Shown here in pieces: positions 25,047-33,144 of a stretch of DNA of 64,000 nucleotides. The position numbers and the translations under genes are program-made. Position 1 is the stretch's first letter. Each line of letters opens with the position of its first letter. Where the stretch lies: positions 124,001 to 188,000 of the forward strand of contig CAMOUL010000001.1 of the NCBI GenBank assembly GCA_946626605.1. Direction: 5' to 3'. The notes beneath the pieces are model-generated. The model worked only from the letters and a program-made list of their open reading frames with translations. It had not been told where the DNA came from and did not search any database. The stretch comes from an uncultured Bacteroidales bacterium. Its GTDB lineage: Bacteria > Bacteroidota > Bacteroidia > Bacteroidales > Paludibacteraceae.

Positions 25047-27335
25047 ATGCGTAAGTGGATTTGGATGGCAGTGCTTCTGCCGATGCTGTTAGTGGGTTGC
25101 CACGGTGCGGAAGGAGAGCGGCAAGAGGCGGAAATGAACCGTTTTATTGACGAGTTAATGGCCCGGATGACCCTGGAGGAGAAACTGGGGCAGTTGAACC
25201 TGCCTGTTGCCGGAGATATCGTGACGGGTGAGCCTCGTATCAGTAATGTGGGCGATGACATCCGTAAGGGTCGGGTGGGCGGCCTGTTTAATCTCAAAGG
25301 TGCTGCTTTCATTCGCGAGATCCAGCGCATAGCGGTCGAAGAGAGTAGGATGGGTATTCCGTTGCTCTTCGGAATGGATGTGATTCACGGCTATGAGACG
25401 ATATTTCCTATTCCTTTGGCCTTGTCCTGCACCTGGGACACGGCGGCAGTAGCCCGTTCGGCGCAGATAGCGGCAGCGGAGGCAACAGCAGACGGTATAT
25501 GCTGGACGTTCTCGCCCATGGTGGATATCACGCACGACGGTCGCTGGGGACGAATCAGCGAAGGCAACGGTGAGGACCCGTTCTTAGGTAGCCGTATGGC
25601 CGAGGCCATGGTGCGCGGATACCAAGGTGCCGACTTGGCGGACCCGACGACGATGATGGCATGCGTGAAGCATTTTGCGTTATACGGTCTGGTGGAAGCC
25701 GGTCGCGAATATAACAATGTCTATCCGGATGACTACCATATGTTCAACGAATACCTGCAGCCCTACCGTGCGGCGATCGATGCAGGAGCGGGTTCCGTAA
25801 TGGCTGCGTTTAATACAGTGCACGGTGTCCCGGCTACGGGCAACCAATGGCTGCTGACCGACCTGCTGCGTGAGCAGTGGGGTTTCAAAGGTTTTGTGGT
25901 ATCGGACTATACGGCCGTGGAGGAGTTGGCGAAGCATGGGGTATGCGCGACGCTGGAAGAGTGTGCGCTGCAGGCTATCAACGCCGGTCTGGATATGGAC
26001 ATGGTGTCGGACGGATTGGAGGGTACGCTGGCTGCGGCGGTACGCGAAGGACGATGCTCCGAAGCGGTGGTTGATAGGGCTTGTCGCCGAATCCTCGAAG
26101 CGAAATATAAACTGGGTCTGTTTGAGGACCCGTACAGATACTGCGATTCGACTCGTCGGGCGCAGGTGATGCTCTGCGAGGCGCACCGCGCGGAGGCTCG
26201 TCGTATAGCAGGCGAGAGTATGGTGCTGCTGAAGAATGAGCATATCCTGCCTCTGGCTAAAAGCGGTACGATAGCGCTGATCGGTCCTTTGGCCGACACG
26301 CGTATTAACATGCCCGGCACATGGTCGGTAGCGGCTGTCCCGGAGCGGTATAAGACCGTGAAAGAAGGTATGGAGGATGCGCTGAAGGGCACGGGCGCCA
26401 AGCTGCTTTACGCCAAGGGCAGTAACATATGGTACGACGAGCGTGCGGAAGAGATAGCAATGGTATTCAAACCCAGCATGCGTGACCCGCGAAGTGCGGA
26501 GGCGATGCGTGCCGAGGCGCTGCAAGTGGCTCGTCAGGCCGATGTGATCATCGCGGCTATGGGTGAGTCCAGCGAGATGTCCGGAGAATGTGCTTCGCGC
26601 GTGAACATCGAGATGCCGGATGCTCAGCATGACCTGCTGGTAGAGTTGCTGAAGCTCGGTAAACCGGTTGTGCTCGTTCATTTTGCCGGACGACCGACCG
26701 TGCTGAACTGGGAGACGGAGCACCTGCCGGCTATCTTGGAGTCCTGGTTCGGCGGAAGTGAGACAGCGGATGCCATCGCAGATATCGTCTTTGGAGACGT
26801 CAATCCGTCGGGTAGGCTGACCGTTCAGTTGCCGCGTCACGTAGGTCAATATCCCTTCTCGTATCGCCAGATGCGTACTTCCCGCGTGAACGAAGCAGGG
26901 GAGTTCAGCAAGTATATCACCTGTTATGCGGACGTGAGCAGTTGGCCGCTGTATCCTTTCGGTTACGGACTGAGTTACACGAGTTTTGACTATACGAATT
27001 TCTGTCTCTCCGACAGCGTGATGCCGATGGATGGAACGATCACGGCTTCGGTGGATATCACCAACACGGGTGAGCGCGAGGGCACGGAGGTCGTGCAGCT
27101 GTATATAGGCGACCGCGTGGCGAAAGGTGTGCGGCCGTATAAGGAGTTGCGCGGATATGAACGCATCACCCTGCAGCCGAAAGAGACCCGTACTGTGCAG
27201 TTTGCTATCGATGCCGACCTGCTCAGTTATTTCGAACCCTATCACCTGCAATGGACTATCGAACCCGGAGAGGTGGAGATCCATGTGGGACCCAATGCCC
27301 GTGAGACGCAGATGCGTCTGATGACCATACAATAA
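25047..27335 (+). CDS. bglX: Beta-glucosidase BglX-like, glycoside hydrolase family 3
   Basis: A 762-aa exported GH3 enzyme that releases beta-linked glucose (or related sugars) from oligosaccharide ends. A lipoprotein-type signal with LLVGC (Cys about residue 18) suggests membrane anchoring. The (beta/alpha)8 domain covers about 30-350 with MTLEEKLGQLN, GMDVIHGYETIFPIPLA, VKHFALYG and the nucleophile region GFVVSDYTAV. The alpha/beta sandwich covers about 360-600 with GPLAD and GESSEMSGECASR, and a fibronectin-III-like C-terminus begins about 660. It lies 4 bp before the SpoIIE-type gene, an unusual partner for a glycosidase. Confidence 0.93.
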   Translation: MRKWIWMAVLLPMLLVGCHGAEGERQEAEMNRFIDELMARMTLEEKLGQLNLPVAGDIVTGEPRISNVGDDIRKGRVGGLFNLKGAAFIREIQRIAVEESRMGIPLLFGMDVIHGYETIFPIPLALSCTWDTAAVARSAQIAAAEATADGICWTFSPMVDITHDGRWGRISEGNGEDPFLGSRMAEAMVRGYQGADLADPTTMMACVKHFALYGLVEAGREYNNVYPDDYHMFNEYLQPYRAAIDAGAGSVMAAFNTVHGVPATGNQWLLTDLLREQWGFKGFVVSDYTAVEELAKHGVCATLEECALQAINAGLDMDMVSDGLEGTLAAAVREGRCSEAVVDRACRRILEAKYKLGLFEDPYRYCDSTRRAQVMLCEAHRAEARRIAGESMVLLKNEHILPLAKSGTIALIGPLADTRINMPGTWSVAAVPERYKTVKEGMEDALKGTGAKLLYAKGSNIWYDERAEEIAMVFKPSMRDPRSAEAMRAEALQVARQADVIIAAMGESSEMSGECASRVNIEMPDAQHDLLVELLKLGKPVVLVHFAGRPTVLNWETEHLPAILESWFGGSETADAIADIVFGDVNPSGRLTVQLPRHVGQYPFSYRQMRTSRVNEAGEFSKYITCYADVSSWPLYPFGYGLSYTSFDYTNFCLSDSVMPMDGTITASVDITNTGEREGTEVVQLYIGDRVAKGVRPYKELRGYERITLQPKETRTVQFAIDADLLSYFEPYHLQWTIEPGEVEIHVGPNARETQMRLMTIQ

Positions 27336-27339
27336 GCAT

Positions 27340-29373
27340 ATGAAAAAAATCAATAGAAATCTGAAATCCGGATTCTGGATAATCCTGGTAGCCGCTATCG
27401 TGCTGGAGGGCACGTCCTGCGTGCAGTATTTCTTCAGTCGTGCCGGCATCCGCAAGGAAGCGGAGCAGCGCGCCCGGACAGAGTTGCGTAAGGCAGAGCT
27501 GGAAATAGAGAAACATACCATTGAGATGGAAGCCGCGGCAAAGATGCTGTCGATGTTGGCGGAGAACCATGTCAATAACCCGGACTCGGTAGCTGCGGCT
27601 ACACGCGCGATCGTGAGCACGATTGAGAATACCACCAGTGTGGCAGTGGCTTTCGTGCCCGATTATTTCCCTTCCAAAGGAAAATTCTACGAACCCTGCA
27701 GCAGCCGTATCTCCGACGACAGTGTCTTCACCCGTAATATCGGTAGCGCTGAGCACGACTATACCCTCATGGAATGGTATCAGGATGGCTTTGTGCACGA
27801 TAGCTGCTGGTGGTGCGAACCGTATCTGGATGACTCGGGTTCGCAGGACTGGGTAGTGAGTTGCTCCTATCCGGTGCGCAACGCGGAGGGCGAAGTGGTA
27901 GCCGTGGTATGCGTCGACTTGTCGCTCGGCTATCTGCAAGACATGTCCGAGTACCTGCAGGTTTATCCCGAGAGTTTCTATTCGATCAGTTCCAGTACAG
28001 GCGGAGAGATTGTGCCGATTGGGGACACTATTCCCGGCCGCAGATACCATACCTTCGATCGTGAGATTCAGGCGACAGGATGGCATATCTCGATTGTTAT
28101 TCCCGATGATGTGATGTTTGCCGACCTGCGCCGTATCACGCTTTTGGTGAGTATCCTGATGCTGCTGGGTCTGGCGTTGCTGGTACTGATCGTCTTGCGT
28201 TCGGGTAAGGTGGCCCAACGATTAGCCGCTGTCAGTTCGCAGAACGAGCGTATCGAGAATGAGTTGACCATTGCCCGTACGATTCAGATGGCGATGTTGC
28301 CGAAGGTATTCCCGCCTTTCCTCGACCGACTGGATATGAACGTGTATGGTATGGTAGAACCGGCTAAAGAGATCGGTGGCGACCTGTACGATTTCTATGT
28401 GCGCAACGATAAGTTGTTCTTCGCTATCGGCGATGTGAGCGGAAAGGGTATACCGGCTGCTCTCGTGATGGCTATGACGCGTTCTTTGTTCCGCAGCGTG
28501 ACCGCGTACGAAGAGCGCTCAGAACATATTATGATGCGACTCAATGAGGCGCTGACCGAACAGAACGACCAGAATATGTTCGTCACGCTCTTCCTCGGTG
28601 TGCTCGATCTGACGACCGGTAAACTCAACTATTGCAATGCCGGCCATAATGCGCCGATCCTCCATCAGCGTTTCATGGACGTGAAACATAACCTGCCGTT
28701 GGGCGTACAGAGAGATTTTGCGTACGAAGCGCAGCAGATACAGATGCATTATAACGATGCGCTATTCCTCTATACCGACGGTCTGACCGAAGCGGAGAAC
28801 GGTAAGCATGAACAGTACGGCGAGCAGCAGATGCTGGATAAGATTATTGCCCTCGTGGATAGCCGTCCTCGCGAAGTGGTCGAGCAGATGTATGCGGACG
28901 TGAAGCGCTTTGTAGACGGAGCGCAACAGAGCGATGACTTGACGATGCTCTGTATTCGTTATCAGACGCCTGCCATCGTCATGCGCAACGACATCCAGCA
29001 GATTCCGACGCTCGCGGAGTGGATTGATGCATTGGGTATCCCTCAAAACCTGAATATGCCGATTAACCTCGCTCTGGAGGAAGCCGTGAGCAACGTGATG
29101 CTGTACGCATATCCGGGTCGCGATGACGGCAAAGTGATCGTGGAGTTTGTGCGCAGCAAGACCCACGACGGCGAACGACTGCTATTCACGATCACCGACA
29201 CCGGTATACCTTTTGACCCCACCGCGCAGAAAGAGGCGGATATAACCCTCTCGGCCGAAGAACGCTCTATCGGCGGACTTGGTATTCACCTGGTGCGTCA
29301 AATAATGGATGAGGTGGTTTATCGTCGTGAAGAGACGCGAAACATCCTGACCTTAATCAAAAAATTGTCATAA
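27340..29373 (+). CDS. Sensor SpoIIE-type phosphatase fused to an anti-sigma-factor kinase domain
   Basis: A 677-aa membrane signalling protein. A first membrane helix (about 12-32) is followed by an extracytoplasmic Cache-like sensor (about 35-260, with WYQDGFV and DWVVSCSYPV), a second helix (about 268-290), a PP2C/SpoIIE phosphatase domain (about 315-545, with EIGGDLYDF, GDVSGKGIPAALVM, YCNAGHNAP, LYTDGLTEA, SDDLTML) and a C-terminal HATPase domain of the RsbW/SpoIIAB kind (about 550-677, with NLALEEAVSNVMLYAY and GGLGIHLV). It thus carries both the phosphatase that would act on a STAS protein and the kinase that would re-phosphorylate it. The STAS gene follows after 17 bp. Confidence 0.92.
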   Translation: MKKINRNLKSGFWIILVAAIVLEGTSCVQYFFSRAGIRKEAEQRARTELRKAELEIEKHTIEMEAAAKMLSMLAENHVNNPDSVAAATRAIVSTIENTTSVAVAFVPDYFPSKGKFYEPCSSRISDDSVFTRNIGSAEHDYTLMEWYQDGFVHDSCWWCEPYLDDSGSQDWVVSCSYPVRNAEGEVVAVVCVDLSLGYLQDMSEYLQVYPESFYSISSSTGGEIVPIGDTIPGRRYHTFDREIQATGWHISIVIPDDVMFADLRRITLLVSILMLLGLALLVLIVLRSGKVAQRLAAVSSQNERIENELTIARTIQMAMLPKVFPPFLDRLDMNVYGMVEPAKEIGGDLYDFYVRNDKLFFAIGDVSGKGIPAALVMAMTRSLFRSVTAYEERSEHIMMRLNEALTEQNDQNMFVTLFLGVLDLTTGKLNYCNAGHNAPILHQRFMDVKHNLPLGVQRDFAYEAQQIQMHYNDALFLYTDGLTEAENGKHEQYGEQQMLDKIIALVDSRPREVVEQMYADVKRFVDGAQQSDDLTMLCIRYQTPAIVMRNDIQQIPTLAEWIDALGIPQNLNMPINLALEEAVSNVMLYAYPGRDDGKVIVEFVRSKTHDGERLLFTITDTGIPFDPTAQKEADITLSAEERSIGGLGIHLVRQIMDEVVYRREETRNILTLIKKLS

Positions 29374-29390
29374 CAAATAAAATCAAACAT

Positions 29391-29693
29391 ATGAAAACAA
29401 CAATTGTAGAAAACGGAAATCAATGGGTAGCTTCTTTCTCGGGACGCTTGGATACAGCCGCATCGGTTCAAACCGCCGAAGATGTAAAGCCCCTGCTGGA
29501 ATTGAGTCACAAGGAGATCATCTTGGACTGTACGGAACTGGAGTATATCTCTTCTTCCGGGCTGCGTATCTTTTTAAGCATCCGCAAAGAGGCGACGGCA
29601 CACGACTGCAAAGTGATCGTTCGTAACATCAACGCAGATATCCGTCAGGTATTTGTAATGACGGGCTTCGTCAGCTTATTTGAGATTCAATAA
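29391..29693 (+). CDS. STAS-domain anti-anti-sigma factor
   Basis: A 100-aa single STAS domain of the SpoIIAA/RsbV type. The phosphorylation loop reads ELEYISSSGLRIF with the target Ser about residue 57. In partner switching the unphosphorylated form binds the kinase/anti-sigma protein and frees the latter's target; here the upstream gene supplies both phosphatase and kinase domains. No sigma factor gene is in the window, so the output may be another protein, perhaps the alarmone synthetase encoded by the next gene, whose ATG overlaps this stop by one base (inference). Confidence 0.92.
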   Translation: MKTTIVENGNQWVASFSGRLDTAASVQTAEDVKPLLELSHKEIILDCTELEYISSSGLRIFLSIRKEATAHDCKVIVRNINADIRQVFVMTGFVSLFEIQ

Positions 29694-30748
29694 TGGAAGG
29701 CCTTGATTTACATAGCCAACTCATTCTGGAAGAGTATCGCGAGCGGTTACCTCAGATGGAGCAACTCAAGGAGGAGGTGTTACGGATGCTGCGTGAAGCG
29801 GTGGACCGTAACGGATTAGTGGTGACGGCTATCGAAGCACGTGTGAAGACCGAAGAGAGTCTGGCAGGCAAATTGGCCCTGAAGGGACAGAAATACGCAT
29901 GTCTGGATGATATAACAGATATCATCGGTGCGCGTATCATCACCTTTTATACCGATGATGTGGACCGCATCGCCGCTATGGCAGAGCAGCTGTTTGATAT
30001 CGACTGGACGAACTCGGTGGACAAACGGAAACTGCACCAGTTGGACAGCTTCGGGTATAACTCGCTGCATTATATATGCCGGTTAAACGGGGTAAATTTT
30101 GAATTGCAATTACGTACTACGCTGCAGCATGCGTGGGCGGCTATTAACCATGACACCGGCTATAAATCCGGGGTGGAGATCCCACGTGAGTACATGCGTC
30201 AAATGAACCGATTAGCGGGAATGTTAGAGTTGGCGGACGATGAGTTCAGTCGCATTCGAACCGAAATCAATGACTACCGTCGTCACGTGCAGCAGTTAGT
30301 GCAAAATGGTAAACTGGATGACGTGTCGCTGGACGGAGATACCTTCCGCTCTTATCTGCAAGTGCAGCCGCTTAAGGGACTCAACAAACGTATCGCTGCC
30401 ATCAACCAGGCGGAGATACAGGAAATGTCTCTCGTTCGTTATCTCCGTGTGTTGCTCGACCTGGGCTGCAAGACTCTGGGCGATGTGCAACGGCTTATTG
30501 ACGAGAACCAGGAAGACGCCTATCGTATGGCGCGACATCAGTTAGGCAACACCGACCTCGATATCGTCTCTTCGGCCGTCGGACTCCAGAATATTTGTAT
30601 TGTGGCGTTGCTTAAACACGGTGAAGGGAAAAAAGGCATTGTTCGCATGTTCGATGCCCTCAATGGTATCGCGCCGCAGAATGAAGAACTCGCCGAACTG
30701 ATGTACAAACAAGCTACTACACTTCCGTTCATGGAAAGCCAGAAGTAA
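29693..30748 (+). CDS. RelA/SpoT-domain (p)ppGpp synthetase with helical C-terminus
   Basis: A 351-aa protein whose first 200 residues are a RelA/SpoT nucleotidyltransferase domain: LDDITDIIGARIITFY with the DxxGxR motif, SFGYNSLHYICR, and the catalytic FELQLRTTLQHAWAAINHD with the essential Glu. No hydrolase domain and no TGS/ACT domains are present, so it is a small-alarmone-synthetase type. The remaining 150 residues are helical and of unknown family, and may be the regulatory part. Its start overlaps the STAS stop (TAATG), which implies close coupling to the partner-switching pair. A separate hydrolase is encoded two genes on. Confidence 0.88.
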   Translation: MEGLDLHSQLILEEYRERLPQMEQLKEEVLRMLREAVDRNGLVVTAIEARVKTEESLAGKLALKGQKYACLDDITDIIGARIITFYTDDVDRIAAMAEQLFDIDWTNSVDKRKLHQLDSFGYNSLHYICRLNGVNFELQLRTTLQHAWAAINHDTGYKSGVEIPREYMRQMNRLAGMLELADDEFSRIRTEINDYRRHVQQLVQNGKLDDVSLDGDTFRSYLQVQPLKGLNKRIAAINQAEIQEMSLVRYLRVLLDLGCKTLGDVQRLIDENQEDAYRMARHQLGNTDLDIVSSAVGLQNICIVALLKHGEGKKGIVRMFDALNGIAPQNEELAELMYKQATTLPFMESQK

Positions 30749-30805
30749 AAAGCCTGTATCAGGGGCTGTGCAAAACAAAATGTGAAAAATATAAATGAAA
30801 AACAT

Positions 30806-31645
30806 ATGGAACCGATTTTAATTGATTTGAACGACTATGTACGCACCGGTGAAGGCGCCAACGGTGCAAGTTATAACCATAAGACGGATCCGTCTATCAT
30901 GATGAAGATGTACTTCCGCAATTTCGAGGCGGCTGCGCTCGAACTGGAGTTGGCGAAGAAAGTGTATGACATGGGTATTCCGACACCCGAACCGGGTGAC
31001 CTGGTGACAGACGGCAAGCAGATGGGAATCCGTTTCCGCCGTATAGATGGTAAGAAATCCTATTCTCGTGCATGCGGCGACAATCCCGAGAAAGCACCGG
31101 AATACGGACGTGAGTTCGCGCAGCTGTGCAAGAAACTGCATTCGGTGCATGTAGATACGACCCAGTTTGAGAACGTCAAAGACCGTCTCTATAACATGTT
31201 GGATGCTAATCCCGATTTTACGGCTGAGCAGAAACAGAAACTGCGTGATTTCATTGCGGCAGCCCCGGACGGAGACACTGCTATTCACGGTGACCTGCAG
31301 TTCGGTAACGCTATCTTCACCGAGAAAGACGGCGTGCGTACATCCTATTTCATTGACCTGGGCGATTTCTGTTACGGCTATCCGATGTTCGACATCGGTA
31401 TGGTCTATCTGTGCTGCTGTCTGAACGACGAGAGTTGGACGATGGAGGTGAATCATATGACCAATGCAACGGCTGCCCGTTTCTGGGACGCTTTTGCGCT
31501 TGAGTACTTCGGCGCAGATGCGAACATGGAGGAAGTGATGAAACAAGTGAAGATTTACGCCGGTCTCAAGACGATTATGATTGAGCGTGATACGCACTGC
31601 CCGATGCCGCAATTCCGCGCTATGCTCGAAGGAACGATTTATTGA
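30806..31645 (+). CDS. Aminoglycoside-phosphotransferase-like kinase (TIGR02172-like)
   Basis: A 279-aa protein of the APH/choline-kinase fold: an N-lobe with an ATP-binding beta sheet, then the catalytic loop HGDLQFGN (about residue 163) and the metal-binding IDLGDFCYGYPMFDIG. It resembles the TIGR02172 group of small-molecule kinases of unknown substrate. An in-frame GTG at 30782 is possible, but ATG 30806 gives a typical start. It sits between the alarmone synthetase and hydrolase genes and may phosphorylate a metabolite or protein of the circuit; resistance to antibiotics is not implied. Confidence 0.75.
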   Translation: MEPILIDLNDYVRTGEGANGASYNHKTDPSIMMKMYFRNFEAAALELELAKKVYDMGIPTPEPGDLVTDGKQMGIRFRRIDGKKSYSRACGDNPEKAPEYGREFAQLCKKLHSVHVDTTQFENVKDRLYNMLDANPDFTAEQKQKLRDFIAAAPDGDTAIHGDLQFGNAIFTEKDGVRTSYFIDLGDFCYGYPMFDIGMVYLCCCLNDESWTMEVNHMTNATAARFWDAFALEYFGADANMEEVMKQVKIYAGLKTIMIERDTHCPMPQFRAMLEGTIY

Positions 31646-31666
31646 AAGTTGATATTTATTTTTATC

Positions 31667-32260
31667 ATGGCTAATAAATATTTAGATACTACGCTGTTGG
31701 ATAAGGCGATCGTCTTCGCCGTACAAGCTCATCATAACACCGAGCGTCGCGGCAAAGGCTTTCCGTACATCGTTCATTCGATGGAAGCGGTAGAGATCGT
31801 CGCTTCGATCACACCCGACCAAGAACTGCTGGCTGCTGCGGCGCTGCATGATACGATAGAAGATACAGATGTCACGGTGGAGGATATCCGTCGTGAGTTC
31901 GGCGATCGTATTGCAGAACTGGTGCATTCGGAGAGCGACCAGATCGACGGTCAACTCTTCAATGCCGAGACCGGTAATGAAGAAGCAACGTGGCATGCGC
32001 GCAAACAAGCCGCTATTGATCGTCTGGCAGCGGCATCCCACGATGCGAAGATTGTGGCGATGGGAGACAAATTAAGTAACATGCGCGCGATCTATCGGGA
32101 TTATATGACGAAAGGCGATGCGTTATGGGCTATCTTTCATGCCAAGAACAAAGCAGACCATGAGTGGCATTATCGCGGTTTGGCGGCTTCCCTTTGCGAA
32201 CTGAGTGATACCTTTGCATACCAAGAGTTTGTCGCCCTCATCGATGTGGTTTTTCGTTAA
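31667..32260 (+). CDS. Small alarmone hydrolase (MESH1/SpoT-type HD domain)
   Basis: A 197-aa stand-alone HD hydrolase. It shows the RelA/SpoT-hydrolase set: RRGKGFPYIVHSMEAV with the first His, AAALHDTIEDTD with the HD pair and ED motif, and GDKLSNMRAI near residue 130. Enzymes of this size and pattern remove the 3'-pyrophosphate of (p)ppGpp. An in-frame ATG at 31649 would add six hydrophobic residues; ATG 31667 is preferred. With the synthetase two genes upstream, the operon encodes both synthesis and removal of alarmone on separate proteins. Confidence 0.88.
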   Translation: MANKYLDTTLLDKAIVFAVQAHHNTERRGKGFPYIVHSMEAVEIVASITPDQELLAAAALHDTIEDTDVTVEDIRREFGDRIAELVHSESDQIDGQLFNAETGNEEATWHARKQAAIDRLAAASHDAKIVAMGDKLSNMRAIYRDYMTKGDALWAIFHAKNKADHEWHYRGLAASLCELSDTFAYQEFVALIDVVFR

Positions 32261-32287
32261 AGTTTCAACTTTCAACTTTCAACTTTA
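32261..32287 (+). repeat. Heptanucleotide array, TTTCAAC type
   Basis: Three to four TTTCAAC units fill the gap between the alarmone hydrolase stop and the GTG start of the tyrosine phosphatase. Confidence 0.9.
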
Positions 32288-32288
32288 C

Positions 32289-33098
32289 GTGGATATAGTT
32301 TTTGATAACATAGTTAATGCACGCGACTTGGGTGGCATCCTCGCAGCGGGAGGACGTCCTATTCGTCCGCATCGGTTAATCCGTACTGCGCACCTTCACG
32401 ATGCTTCGGATGCGGATATCGAACGTTTGCGAACGGAGTATAACCTGTGTCGTATCTTTGATTTTCGCTCTCTGGGTGAGTTTGAAGCCGTACCCGACCG
32501 TGAGATAGAAGGTGTTCAGCATCACCTGCTACCGACTATAGACATGCGAGCCGAGCAAGCAACGGGAAAACCCATACCCGATGAGGCGTTCTTGGAGTTG
32601 GACCGTCATATCGTCAATTACTCCTTCTATCCGGAAGTACAGATGATGGCCGCGAATATGTATCCGTCTCTTATCCGCTCGGAGTTCTCGCAGCTTCAGT
32701 ACGCAGCGTTTCTGCGTCTGATCATTGAGGCGCCGGAGGATGGCGGAATCCTTTGGCACTGTGCGCAAGGAAAAGACCGGACGGGGTGGGGAGCAGCCTT
32801 CCTGATGTTCGCTCTGGGTGTGGAGCGCGAGGTTATCATCGCGGATTTTGAATCGAGTAACATCGCTTACCGGCCTATCGTCACGCGGCTTAATAAAGAT
32901 GTTATTGCCCTCGGAGGCGGCGAAGCGGAGATGGCTGTTATTCAAGCCTTCATGGGTGTCTCGACGCCCAACTTCATCTCCACGCTTGATCTTATCGACC
33001 GCGAGTTCGGAGGCATGACGAATTACCTGCACGAGATACTCTGTCTGACGCATGAGGATATTCAGTTGCTGCGTAGGCGTTATCTGACACAAGCGTAA
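32289..33098 (+). CDS. Tyrosine-protein phosphatase (IphP/Y_phosphatase3-like)
   Basis: A 269-aa cytoplasmic phosphatase with NARDLGG near the N-terminus (typical of this family), RIFDFRSLGEF, and the P-loop WHCAQGKDRTGWG in which Cys is the nucleophile and Arg binds phosphate. No ATG lies at a suitable place; GTG 32289, right after a 7-bp repeat array, is the likely start. The family acts on phosphotyrosine or phosphoinositide-like substrates. Its place at the end of the signalling set suggests another dephosphorylation step in the same circuit. Confidence 0.82.
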   Translation: MDIVFDNIVNARDLGGILAAGGRPIRPHRLIRTAHLHDASDADIERLRTEYNLCRIFDFRSLGEFEAVPDREIEGVQHHLLPTIDMRAEQATGKPIPDEAFLELDRHIVNYSFYPEVQMMAANMYPSLIRSEFSQLQYAAFLRLIIEAPEDGGILWHCAQGKDRTGWGAAFLMFALGVEREVIIADFESSNIAYRPIVTRLNKDVIALGGGEAEMAVIQAFMGVSTPNFISTLDLIDREFGGMTNYLHEILCLTHEDIQLLRRRYLTQA

Positions 33099-33144
33099 GA
33101 AACCCTTTTTATTAACCCTAATATTAATTTAAACACAAGATTTT

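Noticed and set aside
25680..27635. A 651-codon minus-strand frame opposite bglX
   Set aside because: Shadow frame caused by the codon bias of bglX; it also spans the bglX/SpoIIE gene junction.
30806..31645. Aminoglycoside resistance gene
   Set aside because: The fold is APH-like but the sequence is of the uncharacterised TIGR02172 type and the setting is a signalling operon, not a resistance context.
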